NCBI GenBank assembly: GCA_014728215.1
Contig: WJLZ01000185.1
Span: 62,001-126,000, forward strand
Length of the DNA: 64,000 nucleotides
DNA from: Chitinivibrionales bacterium
Lineage (GTDB): Bacteria > Fibrobacterota > Chitinivibrionia > Chitinivibrionales > WJKA01
Direction: 5' to 3'
The position numbers were made by a program, and so were the translations under genes. Below, piece by piece: positions 18,293 through 27,415 of the stretch. The notes under the pieces were generated by a model that ran no database searches, had not been told where the DNA came from, and saw only the letters and a program-made list of their open reading frames with translations. The first letter of the stretch is position 1; every line of letters starts with the position of its first letter.

Positions 18293-19174
18293 ATGGCTCA
18301 GCTTAACAATTTAAAACGACAGATTGCCGGCACCGAACAGATGGGAAGTGTTGTCGGTACCATGAAAGCACTTGCTGCAGTAAATATTCATCATTACGAA
18401 AAAGCAGCCGAAGCGGTGGATCGATATTACGATACAATCCTGCGAGCCCTGCAGGGAGTTTTCAAATACTACCGCCACCTGCTTCCGGGCGCACGGACAC
18501 TCCGGGAAGAAAAATCGGCATTTATTATCTGTGGAGCAGAACAGTCGATGGCGGGACCTTTCGATGAACAACTACTGCATTATATCGAAAAGAGAATGGA
18601 AGAAACCGCACTTACAAAACAGCGACTCGAATGCTTTGTCTTTGGGGAGCGTATGACCGGTCTGCTTGGTACCAGCGGCTTTTCGATCAGAAAATCGGGT
18701 GAGTATCCCGGTTCCTTATTGAATATTTCAGACAGTGTTTATAATGTTCTCGGGACAATCGATGCATGGCGCGAACAGAGTATTATCTCCCGCGTTGAAA
18801 TCTATTTTAACCGTCCCGTATCCGGAGGATCTCATACGTCTGACCATGCAACCCTTTTTCCTGTCGACAGATCACTCGTCCGGGAATTGCAAAACCGTCC
18901 CTGGGGTTCCTCAGCCGTGCCACAGTTAAGCGGTCCGTGGGAAGACATTTACGGGGGGCTCTTGCGTAATATGATTTTCACCGGTGTCATTCGTGCTCTG
19001 ATCAATACACTGGCAGCCGAAAATGCCGCCCGTCTGGCTGCCATGCAGGCAGCGGAAAAATATATCTCCGAGCGACTCGGTGAATTAAATATGGTCTATA
19101 ATCGTGAACGGCAAAGTTCGATTACCGCAGAATTGCTCGATATCGTTGCCGGAGTCGAGGCATTGAAACAATAA
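18293..19174 (+). CDS. atpG: N-type ATPase F1 subunit gamma
   Basis: The 293-aa central shaft has terminal helices that pair to form the rotor coiled coil: the N-terminus reads LKRQIAGTEQMGSVVGTMKALA and the C-terminus ENAARLAAMQAAEKYISERL then NRERQSSITAELLDI. The middle domain is divergent, as usual for N-ATPases. It is the last ATPase gene; pfkB follows after 19 bases. Confidence 0.93.
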   Translation: MAQLNNLKRQIAGTEQMGSVVGTMKALAAVNIHHYEKAAEAVDRYYDTILRALQGVFKYYRHLLPGARTLREEKSAFIICGAEQSMAGPFDEQLLHYIEKRMEETALTKQRLECFVFGERMTGLLGTSGFSIRKSGEYPGSLLNISDSVYNVLGTIDAWREQSIISRVEIYFNRPVSGGSHTSDHATLFPVDRSLVRELQNRPWGSSAVPQLSGPWEDIYGGLLRNMIFTGVIRALINTLAAENAARLAAMQAAEKYISERLGELNMVYNRERQSSITAELLDIVAGVEALKQ

Positions 19175-19193
19175 AAACGAGGATTATCTCAAA

Positions 19194-20144
19194 ATGACAA
19201 AGCAAAAAGTAAGAATTGTTACATTAACAATGAATCCGAGTATTGATATCAGTATGAGTGCCGACAGTGTCGTTGCGCAACATAAGATCCGCTGTTCAAC
19301 GCCCCGGTATGAGTCTGGGGGAGGGGGAATTAATGTTGCCCGGGTAGTGATCTCACTGGGCGGTTCGGTCCATGCGGTTTTTCCTTCGGGTGGAAATGAA
19401 GGCGCTATGTTGCAAGACCTTGTCAAAAACAGCGGAATCGAATACTCGAATATTTCGACAGAAAAATCGACACGGATGAGTTTTGCAGTCTACGATAAAT
19501 CCAACGAAAACCAGTTCCGTTTCAATGCACCAGGTCCGTCACTCACCAAACAGGAATGGCGGCAATGCCTCGATTATATCGAAGGTTTCGAACCGGCACC
19601 GGATTATATCGTTGCAAGCGGCAGTTTACCCCCCAATGTTCCCGATGTATTCTATGAACACATCGCGCTATGCGCAAAAAAGAGGAACATCCGTTTTATT
19701 CTCGACACCTCTGGAACCGCTTTGAAAAAAGGTGCCAGAAAGGGTGTGTACCTGCTAAAGCCCAACATGCGTGAAATGAGAGCCTTATCAGGAAAAGAAC
19801 TTGATCACGAGCAGGAAATTATCGACACACTGAAGGAACTCATCGATAAGGGTACGGCCGAAGTTATTGTATTGTCACTCGGCGCCGGAGGCGCTTTTTT
19901 GGCAACCGATAAGACTGTCAAGCGTATGCATACACCGACCGTGCCGATTCGCAGCGCGGTTGGGGCGGGTGACAGCATGGTTGGTGGAATCACCGTTGCT
20001 CTCTCACAGGGGAAAAGCATCTCCGATTCAGTCCGCATGGGTCTTGCTGCGGGAGCTGCAGCTGTTATGACTCCCGGAACCGAACTCTGCAGACGGGATG
20101 ATGTGCTGTCGTTATATGATAAAATCAGCACTGAACTTGAGTAA
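19194..20144 (+). CDS. pfkB: PfkB-family sugar kinase, probable 6-phosphofructokinase
   Basis: The 316-aa ribokinase-family protein is of the Pfk-2/LacC type. Seen are TLTMNPSIDIS at the N-terminus, GGGGINVARV (about 42-51), LKPNMREM (about 182) and the catalytic AVGAGDSMVGG (about 256-266, Asp base). It probably phosphorylates fructose-6-phosphate; tagatose-6-phosphate or fructose-1-phosphate kinase cannot be excluded. The close spacing to atpG suggests it is in the same operon, linking ATP-driven ion pumping to glycolytic ATP supply (inference). Confidence 0.85.
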   Translation: MTKQKVRIVTLTMNPSIDISMSADSVVAQHKIRCSTPRYESGGGGINVARVVISLGGSVHAVFPSGGNEGAMLQDLVKNSGIEYSNISTEKSTRMSFAVYDKSNENQFRFNAPGPSLTKQEWRQCLDYIEGFEPAPDYIVASGSLPPNVPDVFYEHIALCAKKRNIRFILDTSGTALKKGARKGVYLLKPNMREMRALSGKELDHEQEIIDTLKELIDKGTAEVIVLSLGAGGAFLATDKTVKRMHTPTVPIRSAVGAGDSMVGGITVALSQGKSISDSVRMGLAAGAAAVMTPGTELCRRDDVLSLYDKISTELE

Positions 20145-20193
20145 AATCAGCAGTATTTGGTATTTCAAATTTCGGATTTCGAATTGAATAATT

Positions 20194-20216
20194 CCCCTCC
20201 CTGGTCCAGAGAGGGG
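20194..20216. terminator. Hairpin between convergent pfkB and aldo/keto reductase
   Basis: CCCCTC and GAGGGG flank CCTGGTCCAGA, which extends the stem with CTG/CAG. No clear T-run follows on either strand, but the convergent position fits a shared transcription end. Confidence 0.5.
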
Positions 20217-20227
20217 ATGAATGCAAC

Positions 20228-21046
20228 TTAGGATTCCCCAATTGTATCCAGTTTCATTATATCTTCATCCGACAATTCAAAACCGAACAAGTCGATATTT
20301 TCGCTTATATGTTCTTCCTTTGAAGAGCGGGGGATTACGATTGTTCCTTTTTGTAAGGCCCATCGCAGCATTACCTGGATAATCGACCGTCCATATTTGC
20401 CGGCGATAGATTCCAGACGGCTGTCTTTGCCGTATTTCCCCTGGGCTATAGGTGAGTAGGCCTCAACGGCAATATTATTTTCAAAACAGTAATCGGTCAA
20501 TTCCCTGGGATATTCATAAACGTTGAATTTAATCTGATTTACGGATGGAACCACCGATGTTGCCTCGACAATCTGGTTGATATGATCCTGCTCGAAATTG
20601 CTGACACCGATAGAACGGCATTCGCCGCCGTTTGCCAACTCGATAAGGGACTGCCAGGTTTCAACCAGCGCACCGCTTTCGGGCCAGTGAATCAGATAGA
20701 GATCGATATAAGACGTCTGCAGCGCGTCAAGACTCCGCTGAAACGCTTCCTTCGCCTTATTCCGGCCATGAGCATCATTCCATAATTTGGTGGTCACAAA
20801 AATCTCTTCACGGGGGATTCCGCTTTTGCGAATTGCTGAACCGACCTCTTTTTCATTATTGTAAATTGCGGCGGTATCGATCAATCGATAGCCGTGTTCG
20901 AGTGCCAGCAAAACCGAACGCTCGGTTTCTTCACCGGGCTCCAGTTGAAAAGTACCGAAGCCGATGATCGGCATTTTGATGCCGTCGGCAATTACAAAAC
21001 GGGTATCGGGCTGGAGTGTCGTCCCTGTAGTTGCTGGGATTTCCAT
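20228..21046 (-). CDS. Aldo/keto reductase
   Basis: The 272-aa NADPH-dependent (alpha/beta)8-barrel enzyme has the tetrad Asp and Tyr in DTAAIYNNEKEVG, Lys in TTKLW and His in LYLIHWPES. SIGVSNF and VNQIKFN are classic AKR blocks, and IPRSSKEEHISENIDLFGF near the end binds the cofactor phosphate. It is close to the 2,5-diketo-gluconate reductase/YtbE group; the natural substrate is unknown, with aldehyde detoxification likely. It starts 42 bases after mlaD and may be the last gene of the amrS-mla operon. Confidence 0.9.
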   Translation of the reverse strand: MEIPATTGTTLQPDTRFVIADGIKMPIIGFGTFQLEPGEETERSVLLALEHGYRLIDTAAIYNNEKEVGSAIRKSGIPREEIFVTTKLWNDAHGRNKAKEAFQRSLDALQTSYIDLYLIHWPESGALVETWQSLIELANGGECRSIGVSNFEQDHINQIVEATSVVPSVNQIKFNVYEYPRELTDYCFENNIAVEAYSPIAQGKYGKDSRLESIAGKYGRSIIQVMLRWALQKGTIVIPRSSKEEHISENIDLFGFELSDEDIMKLDTIGES

Positions 21047-21088
21047 GCGTTTTCCTCCTGTTGCTAGTTGGTTGAAAGATACATTAGC

Positions 21089-22063
21089 TTAAAAAACCGA
21101 GAAATCAAAGTATTTTTTCGGATTTTCCTGAACATCGGTTACTAAAACATTGATACTTCTTAAGGTAGATCTCAGATCCTGAACCAGGGTATCAGTCTGT
21201 CCCAGGCCAAAAAGACCGTCTCCGTTTTCCATGCGTCCGATAAGCATTGATACCCGTTCGAAAGCTTCGGTTGCATTGGCATACAACTGGGGATCCTGAG
21301 TCAGCCTGTTAATTGTACTCGAGGTATCATTTAGGGAGCGGCTGAATTTACGCAGTGAAGATGTCGTTGCAAGGAACTGATTATAGAGAGCCGGACTTTC
21401 AACAAGCTTTTTGAATGTTCCTTCGGATTCCTGAACATTCCCCAGAATGCTGGAGAGGCTGTTTACGGTACTATAGAGTTCCTGATAGAATTCAGGATTT
21501 CTAATCAGTTTTGCAATGCTTCCTTCTCCCTTTTCAATATATGCCACGATACTGTCGAGACGGGATAAAAAGCTCTGCACTTCTGCAATCGACTGGGTAC
21601 TTGTCTGAAGAATATCTTCAAACTCAACAGCCTCTTTCCCCTCGATTCTCTGCCCTGGATCCACAAGAGGGGCTTCCCTGCTCCCCGGGTTGATTTCCAC
21701 ATATTTGTCGCCCAGAATACCGATAGTCCGGATATAGGCCTCTGCATTTGCGTGAATATAGTTGAACGCATTACGGTTGACAGAAAATGTAATCAGTGTC
21801 TGTCCGTTACTGAATTTGATATTTTCGACGGTGCCGATTTCAACGCCCAGGAGCCACACCGGAGATCCCGGACGAAGGCCGCTGGCATTCTCGAACAGTG
21901 CCGAAATTTCATCCCGTGGCGTAAACAACCTGCTTGCAACACCGGAAAAAAACACTGCCGAAAAAAAGATCAAAATGCCGAGACTGATGATTATCCCTAC
22001 TTTAAGGGCCGACCATGCAATAATTTTTCGACGATCAAAGAGATTTCGTTCTGTTTGTGCCAT
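21089..22063 (-). CDS. mlaD: MCE/MlaD-family lipid transport protein
   Basis: The 324-aa substrate-binding subunit of a Mla-type phospholipid transporter is anchored by one N-terminal helix (IIAWSALKVGIIISLGILIF) and exposed to the periplasm. The MCE domain (about 40-125) contains LRPGSPVWLLGVEIGTVE and GDKYVEINPGS. A long helical tail (about 130-320) replaces the short end of E. coli MlaD and may form the hydrophobic tunnel seen in longer MCE proteins. The ATG of MAQTERN is used; a longer TTG frame overlaps the end of mlaF. Confidence 0.9.
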   Translation of the reverse strand: MAQTERNLFDRRKIIAWSALKVGIIISLGILIFFSAVFFSGVASRLFTPRDEISALFENASGLRPGSPVWLLGVEIGTVENIKFSNGQTLITFSVNRNAFNYIHANAEAYIRTIGILGDKYVEINPGSREAPLVDPGQRIEGKEAVEFEDILQTSTQSIAEVQSFLSRLDSIVAYIEKGEGSIAKLIRNPEFYQELYSTVNSLSSILGNVQESEGTFKKLVESPALYNQFLATTSSLRKFSRSLNDTSSTINRLTQDPQLYANATEAFERVSMLIGRMENGDGLFGLGQTDTLVQDLRSTLRSINVLVTDVQENPKKYFDFSVF

Positions 22064-22079
22064 AGTAGTCTTTCCCGGT

Positions 22080-22814
22080 TTAGTATTTAAGCGCCTGTTC
22101 GACAAACTTTTTTACCGACTCCTTCTGTACATTTTTCAGACTGCTTTCATTGCCGTCAACAACAATCGATCCCTTTTCTAAAAAAAGAAACCGTTGTGCA
22201 GTCAACAGAGCATCAGACACACTGTGCGTTACAATAATAAAACCTCTCCCATGGGAAGAAAGATCATTGATGATATTCCTGATAATTTCAGCATTCACCG
22301 GATCGAGATCTGCAGTCGGTTCATCATAGAGAAACATTTTTGATCGCTCGGTAGCCAGTGCTCTGGCTATCGACACGCGGCGCCGCATTCCTCCGCTCAA
22401 CTCTTCGGGCATGTACTCGATCGCATGTTCAACACCCACCGTCCCAAGCAGCTTTCTCACTTTTTCTTCCAGTTTGACAGGATCGTTCATCCCTGCCTCC
22501 CGCAAAGGGAACGCGATATTATCCCCAACCGTCATTGAATCGAATAAGGCGCCCTGCTGAAAAACAACTGCAAAGCTCCGCCGTATCTTCTGCAATTCTT
22601 CCTCGCTTTTATCGTTTAATATATCGTTACCAATACGAATAATGCCGCTGTCCGGCCTTTGAAGCCCAATTATCAGGCTGAGTATCGTGGTTTTTCCTTC
22701 CCCACTGCCTCCAAGAACAGCCACCCGTTCATCAAAGGCAATTGAAAAACTCACCCCATCCAGTATTGTACGATTACCGCGAGCGAAAACTACTTTGTCA
22801 AAAACTATCATCAA
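22080..22814 (-). CDS. mlaF: MlaF-type ABC transporter ATPase
   Basis: The 244-aa ATPase drives lipid transport with MlaE and MlaD. The Walker A is GGSGEGKT, the signature is LSGGMRRR with the Mla-typical MRRR, and the Walker B is MFLYDEPTADLDP. The switch His lies in VTHSVSD. The start overlaps the mlaE stop by four bases. Confidence 0.93.
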   Translation of the reverse strand: MMIVFDKVVFARGNRTILDGVSFSIAFDERVAVLGGSGEGKTTILSLIIGLQRPDSGIIRIGNDILNDKSEEELQKIRRSFAVVFQQGALFDSMTVGDNIAFPLREAGMNDPVKLEEKVRKLLGTVGVEHAIEYMPEELSGGMRRRVSIARALATERSKMFLYDEPTADLDPVNAEIIRNIINDLSSHGRGFIIVTHSVSDALLTAQRFLFLEKGSIVVDGNESSLKNVQKESVKKFVEQALKY

Positions 22815-23596
22815 ATACTTCCCAACAAATAAAGAATCAGTTTGGTGATGACAAAATCGAGAAGAATAATTACGATTACCGAATTAACAAAAGCACGAGT
22901 AGTCGCCCGTTGTAATCCGGTTGCTCCTCCTGTTGTTGTAATGCCGGTATAGCAGGAGATAAGCGAAATACATAATCCAAAAACCGCCGGCTTAATTGCA
23001 CCCGGCAGTATCCATCGTGGGTGAAGTGTTACGATAATCTGATTCCAGTACACAACCGGGCTCTGATCGCTCATAAATACTGCAACATAGGCGCCGCCGA
23101 TCAGGGAGGTTATATCACCGATAAAAGTCAAGGCAGGAAGAATAATTACGCCGCTTATTACCCGGGGAACCACCAGTTTCTTCAGCGGATCAACGCCATA
23201 TACCCGTAACGCATCAACCTGCTGATTTAACCGCATCGAACCCAGCTCCGAGGCAATTCCCGCCCCAACTCTTCCTGCATACACAATAGCGATAATAACC
23301 GGGCCGATTTCACTGATTATTGCCGTACCGACAACCTGACCGGTATACATTTTCAGCCCCATAACCGATAATTCGGTGATAATCTGTAATGAAAGCGCCA
23401 TGCCGATAAATGCAGAAATGATCACGACAATGAAAATCGATCCTGTTCCTGCATTATCCATATGCAATAATGTTTCGAAAATATAGGAAGGGCGTTTGAA
23501 TATTCCGGCAATCGAATAAAAAGTCATTATATAAAAATCTTGAAGCTGCCCAATAAATTTTTTTAAAGAAGCCAGTTTCATTGACTTTACATTCAC
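22811..23596 (-). CDS. mlaE: MlaE-type ABC transporter permease
   Basis: The 261-aa inner-membrane permease has five to six helices. Conserved MlaE blocks are GRVGAGIASELGSMRLNQQVDALRV (here with all the typical Gly and Glu residues) and the Gly-rich CYTGITTTGGATGLQRATTRAFV near the C-terminus. It moves phospholipid between inner and outer membrane. It starts 18 bases after the AmrS-like gene, so lipid transport and the radical SAM protein are probably co-expressed. Confidence 0.93.
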   Translation of the reverse strand: MNVKSMKLASLKKFIGQLQDFYIMTFYSIAGIFKRPSYIFETLLHMDNAGTGSIFIVVIISAFIGMALSLQIITELSVMGLKMYTGQVVGTAIISEIGPVIIAIVYAGRVGAGIASELGSMRLNQQVDALRVYGVDPLKKLVVPRVISGVIILPALTFIGDITSLIGGAYVAVFMSDQSPVVYWNQIIVTLHPRWILPGAIKPAVFGLCISLISCYTGITTTGGATGLQRATTRAFVNSVIVIILLDFVITKLILYLLGSI

Positions 23597-23614
23597 AGTT
23601 CGGGTTCCCCTTTA

Positions 23615-24667
23615 CTATTCGGTTGCATTCGATCCCACCGGCTGGTGAACTGCTATTTCCTGTCCCCAGACTCCGGCTATTTCATGGTTACACGAAGGAC
23701 ACGATGAATTATGGATGTTGTTTTCCACAACGGTATCGCCTTCCCGCTTAATAAGCAGTGTGTTACAGTTGGGACATAAGGTATTTGATGCTACCAGTGC
23801 ATTACCGATATAGACATACTTGAGCCCGGCTTCTCTCCCGATCTGCTGTGCACGTTCGAGTGCATGCAGTGAAGTCGGCTGAACATCCATCGCATTATAA
23901 TCGGGATAAAACCGGTTGACATGCCACGGAATATCCTCCGATATGCCGGCAATGAATCTCGCAATGTCCTTGATTTCTTCTTCACTATCATTCTGTTCCG
24001 GAATTATAACCGTCGATATCTCCAGCCATAACCCGAGTTTTCTCATATGCGCAATAGAATCGAGCACAGGCTGCAGCTTGGCACTACACACCTTGCGATA
24101 AAAATCATCCCTGAAAGATTTCAAATCCACATTACAAGCATCGAGAAACGGAGCAATTGTATCAAGCGCCGGAGTGGTCATGTACCCGTTGGTCACAAAA
24201 ATGTTCTTCAGATTCCGCCGTGATGCCATTCGAGCAATATCAAAAGCATATTCAAAAAATATTGTGGGTTCGGTATATGTGTAGGTAATGCTTTTACAAC
24301 CATTTCTTTTCGCATGCCGTACAACGGCCTCAGGAGTTAACGGAGTGCCGGCAATTTCACCATTGTGCTCCCCATGCAAAGAAGACTCAAGGCTTTGACA
24401 ATAGGTACACTTGAAATTGTTTCCCTGCGCAGCAATCGATGCTGTTTTTGTTGCAGGAAGAAAATGATACATCGTTTTCTTTTCTATCGGGTCGATATCC
24501 CGTGCAATTACCTCACCATAGGCATAGGTAATCAAATCACCGGAAATATTCTGACGCATCTCGCAGAAACCATACTTCCCCGGTTTGATCAGGCAATTGT
24601 GGGCACACAGAAAACATTGGGTTAGCGAGCCGTCTTGTTTTTCATACAGCATTGCCTCGTGATCCAT
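23615..24667 (-). CDS. amrS: AmrS-like radical SAM protein with altered cluster motif
   Basis: The 350-aa protein matches the AmmeMemoRadiSam system radical SAM family: an N-terminal Cys motif CFLCAHNCLIKPGKYGFC (18-35), the barrel with TYTEPTIFFEYA, and a C-terminal zinc-ribbon-like CPNC...CPSC ending GVWG. The radical SAM motif normally reads CNFxCxxC, but here it is GNNFKCTYC: the first cluster Cys is Asn83 (codon AAC), leaving Cys87 and Cys90. Activity is therefore uncertain. No Memo or AMMECR1 gene is in the window. The ATG with GGAG upstream is chosen over an earlier TTG. It heads the mlaEFD operon. Confidence 0.82.
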   Translation of the reverse strand: MDHEAMLYEKQDGSLTQCFLCAHNCLIKPGKYGFCEMRQNISGDLITYAYGEVIARDIDPIEKKTMYHFLPATKTASIAAQGNNFKCTYCQSLESSLHGEHNGEIAGTPLTPEAVVRHAKRNGCKSITYTYTEPTIFFEYAFDIARMASRRNLKNIFVTNGYMTTPALDTIAPFLDACNVDLKSFRDDFYRKVCSAKLQPVLDSIAHMRKLGLWLEISTVIIPEQNDSEEEIKDIARFIAGISEDIPWHVNRFYPDYNAMDVQPTSLHALERAQQIGREAGLKYVYIGNALVASNTLCPNCNTLLIKREGDTVVENNIHNSSCPSCNHEIAGVWGQEIAVHQPVGSNATE

Positions 24668-24756
24668 AATGTTTCTCCGGTTTAGTGTGGCAAACTCAAG
24701 CAAAATTTCTGTGTATCCCGCTGCAAAAGGTGAAAAAACTATACCGATTTAAGACC

Positions 24757-24770
24757 GCAAAGACTATGCC
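24757..24770 (-). promoter_or_regulatory. Sigma-54 type promoter for amrS-mlaEFD operon
   Basis: Minus strand TATGGCATAGTCTTTGCGG matches TGGCA-N6-TTGC exactly. It predicts a leader of nearly 80 bases before the AmrS ATG. Confidence 0.72.
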
Positions 24771-24843
24771 ATAAAATCGATGCGCTCAGGCAAATTCATT
24801 GTATTACAGAAAAACAATAATAATCCGGCAAAATTCCCGGTTT

Positions 24844-24862
24844 TGACAAACTTATTTCGCAT
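24844..24862 (-). promoter_or_regulatory. Candidate activator-binding element, copy A
   Basis: TGACAAACTTATTTCGCAT on the plus strand lies about 75 bases upstream of the -24 element of the amrS promoter. It differs by three bases from the element at 34509-34527. Confidence 0.45.
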
Positions 24863-25056
24863 CTGCAAAATCATTTTCACTGATTTTTGTATGCATTACC
24901 ATACTAACCGGGTCATTAACAACAAACGGCGCAGTTCTCTTGAGATTGGTACAATTATTGATGTTTATTAAGGATTGCAAAAACAGGAATATAACCTATA
25001 TATATCCGTATTTTCATAAAGCTTTGAAGTATGCGATAATTAAAAACGAAAAAATA

Positions 25057-27390
25057 ATGCACGGAAAAATAAACACTCTCTTATTCCATTTCAAGTGGCT
25101 CCGGCGTCTTCTCAAACGCCGTTCTCCGGCCGGACGTAGAAACCCGCCGGGATTGATACTCATCCAGGTTGACGGTCTTTCGAAAAGCCAGTTTGAACGG
25201 GCTCTGCAAAACAAACGGATGCCCTTTATCAGCAGACTGCTTAACCGCGAGGACTATCACCTCTATTCTCATTATTCCGGTCTTCCTTCAAGTACCCCCT
25301 CAGTCCAGGGCGAGCTTTTTTATGGCGTGAAAACATCGGTCCCCTCCTTTGGATTCAAAGACAGGGAAAAGAAGCATATAACGTCAATGTTCACCCGTAA
25401 AACAGCGACCGCGGTCGAAGAAAATATTGCCCGGAAAGGCGAACCGTTGCTCAGTGACGGGAGTTCTTATGCTGATGTTTATACCGGAAGTGCACGGGTG
25501 AGTCATTTTTGTCTGAGTTCATTTCATCAGGGGCCAAAAGAATTCATAAATTCAATCCCGGGAATGTTCCGCTCACCTTACAGCATGGTTTTGTATGTCG
25601 CCGCTTTCGCCCGGGCTGCCGTTCTAACCGTAATTGAGACCGCTCTGGCAGTGATGGATTTTCTTCGTGGAGTGCTGACCCGCCACAGTTTTGTAAAGGA
25701 ACTTTCATTCATTCCCCCTCGAATCGCCATTTGTGGCATTCTTCGTGAATTTGTAAAGGCTCATGTAATGAGCGACATTTCCCGGGGCATTCCGATTATT
25801 CATGCCAATTTCCCCGGCTACGATGAGCAATCTCACCGACGAGGCCCATCATCATCTTTTGCCCACTGGACATTACAGGGCATCGATGCATCGATAGGTG
25901 CAATCTGGCATAAAGCACACGCATCGTCAAAAAGAGAATATGATGTCTGGATCTATTCGGATCATGGTCAGGAGGATACCATACCCTATGGAAAACTCCA
26001 CAATCGAAATATATTGGAATCTGTCCGGGATGCAGCGGCAATAGCCGGTTTCGGTGCCGACTTTTCCCATAACCCTTTTCAGAGTATCATGCGAAAAAGG
26101 ACTGTTCTTTTGTATCCCGGAACCGAACAGCAGAATGTAACGGCAATTTCGGGGCACAACAGCAATGCATTGGAGATGGCCGGACTGGGACCTTTAATGC
26201 ATATCTATTTTGAAAAGGAAATCGATCAGACTGCAATCAAAAACTTTGCACACGCATTAATCGACCATGCAGCCATCCCGCTTGTTCTGCAAGGGAAAAA
26301 CAGCAACAGAATCACGGCTCTGAACAGCACCGGTGAATGGCAATTGCCAAAGGATATCGATCGTGTTATCGGCCAGGATCATCCTTTCAAAGATGAGATT
26401 AAATATGATCTGATACAACTCGTTCACCATCCAAATGCCGGAGATCTGATTATGTGCGGCTGGCAACCCCATTCCCAGGCAATCAGCTTTCCTCACGAAA
26501 ACGGTGCACATGCAGGACTGGGTACCGAAGAGACCCATGGTTTTTGCTGTACACCAGCCTCTGTACCCTTTAATGAAATTACCGGGCGCTCCTATCTCCG
26601 ACCCCTTGACATACGAAAAGCGGCATTGCAGCATCTTGGCCGTGCACCGCTTATTCGTAAAAAAGACGCAGTCTCGGCAACTGATTCACACTTGCGTATA
26701 ATGACTTACAACATCCACAGCTGTATCGGTATTGACGGCACCGTATCACCCGAACGGGTCGCACGTGTCATTGCCCGGTATAACCCGGATATCGTCACTC
26801 TGCAGGAACTCGAATGTAATCGTAACTATACGGGTAATGTCGATCAGGCCGATACCATAGCACGACTTCTGGATATGAAATTTCATTTTCATCCCGCAAA
26901 TGTGTTTGAGGATGGCGTTTACGGCAATGCTGTCCTCAGCAAACGCCCAACCAAAAAAGTCCGCACAATATCTCTTCCCGGATGGCATAAAACCGAACCG
27001 AGGAGCGCCCTTTATATAAAGCTCAACCATGGAGGAAAAGAATTGTCGGTTGTCGCAACCCACATGAGCTTTTATCCTGCCGAACGCCACCAGCAGTGTG
27101 AGTATTTGCTTTTCGATCAGAAAATCGGGGAACTCGATGCCTGTGTGGTATGTGGGGATTTCAACATGGTACCCCGATCCAAAACATACCGGATGATCAC
27201 ACAGGTTTTTCGGGATGCCCACACGGCATCCTATTCGGGAAAGAATCGTACCTGGATGGGACTTACGTGTCTTGATTATCTCTTTGTGAGTAAAGGAGTG
27301 GAAGTCAAAAGTATTACCGTTCCCCGCGATTCATTTATACGAAAAGTTTCAGATCACGCGCCGGTGATAGCCGACATAATCATTCGATAA
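25057..27390 (+). CDS. Alkaline-phosphatase-superfamily phosphodiesterase fused to EEP nuclease/phosphatase
   Basis: The 777-aa protein has two hydrolase domains. The first (about 28-440) looks like a type I phosphodiesterase/nucleotide pyrophosphatase: metal Asp in LIQVDGLSK, SSTPSVQGE with the likely nucleophile, YSDHGQED and a late His in GHNSN. A hydrophobic insert (about 170-205) may touch the membrane. The second (about 545-777) is an endonuclease/exonuclease/phosphatase domain with MTYNIHSCIG, TLQELE, CGDFNMVP and the final SDHAPV, all catalytic residues present. A phospho-lipid or nucleic-acid substrate is possible. The start is uncertain: ATG at 25057 or 24961, neither with a good ribosome site. 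Confidence 0.82.
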   Translation: MHGKINTLLFHFKWLRRLLKRRSPAGRRNPPGLILIQVDGLSKSQFERALQNKRMPFISRLLNREDYHLYSHYSGLPSSTPSVQGELFYGVKTSVPSFGFKDREKKHITSMFTRKTATAVEENIARKGEPLLSDGSSYADVYTGSARVSHFCLSSFHQGPKEFINSIPGMFRSPYSMVLYVAAFARAAVLTVIETALAVMDFLRGVLTRHSFVKELSFIPPRIAICGILREFVKAHVMSDISRGIPIIHANFPGYDEQSHRRGPSSSFAHWTLQGIDASIGAIWHKAHASSKREYDVWIYSDHGQEDTIPYGKLHNRNILESVRDAAAIAGFGADFSHNPFQSIMRKRTVLLYPGTEQQNVTAISGHNSNALEMAGLGPLMHIYFEKEIDQTAIKNFAHALIDHAAIPLVLQGKNSNRITALNSTGEWQLPKDIDRVIGQDHPFKDEIKYDLIQLVHHPNAGDLIMCGWQPHSQAISFPHENGAHAGLGTEETHGFCCTPASVPFNEITGRSYLRPLDIRKAALQHLGRAPLIRKKDAVSATDSHLRIMTYNIHSCIGIDGTVSPERVARVIARYNPDIVTLQELECNRNYTGNVDQADTIARLLDMKFHFHPANVFEDGVYGNAVLSKRPTKKVRTISLPGWHKTEPRSALYIKLNHGGKELSVVATHMSFYPAERHQQCEYLLFDQKIGELDACVVCGDFNMVPRSKTYRMITQVFRDAHTASYSGKNRTWMGLTCLDYLFVSKGVEVKSITVPRDSFIRKVSDHAPVIADIIIR

Positions 27391-27415
27391 TGAAACATGT
27401 ACCGAAGTGACCAGT

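Larger units (their letters stand above)
24668..25056. other. Intergenic, AT-rich, with promoter and activator-site candidate
   Basis: No gene is seen. It holds the sigma-54 type promoter of the AmrS operon and a copy of the ATTTCGCAT element. The left end of the next gene is uncertain, since open frame continues upstream of the chosen ATG. Confidence 0.5.

Noticed and set aside
24667-24703. Longer AmrS-like protein from an upstream TTG
   Set aside because: The ATG at 24667 has GGAG at good spacing, and the extra twelve residues match nothing in the family.
24789-24802. Plus strand AGGCAAATTCATTGTA as a sigma-54 promoter for the phosphodiesterase-nuclease fusion
   Set aside because: It lacks the T before GG and the GC at -12. 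The promoter of that gene remains unknown.
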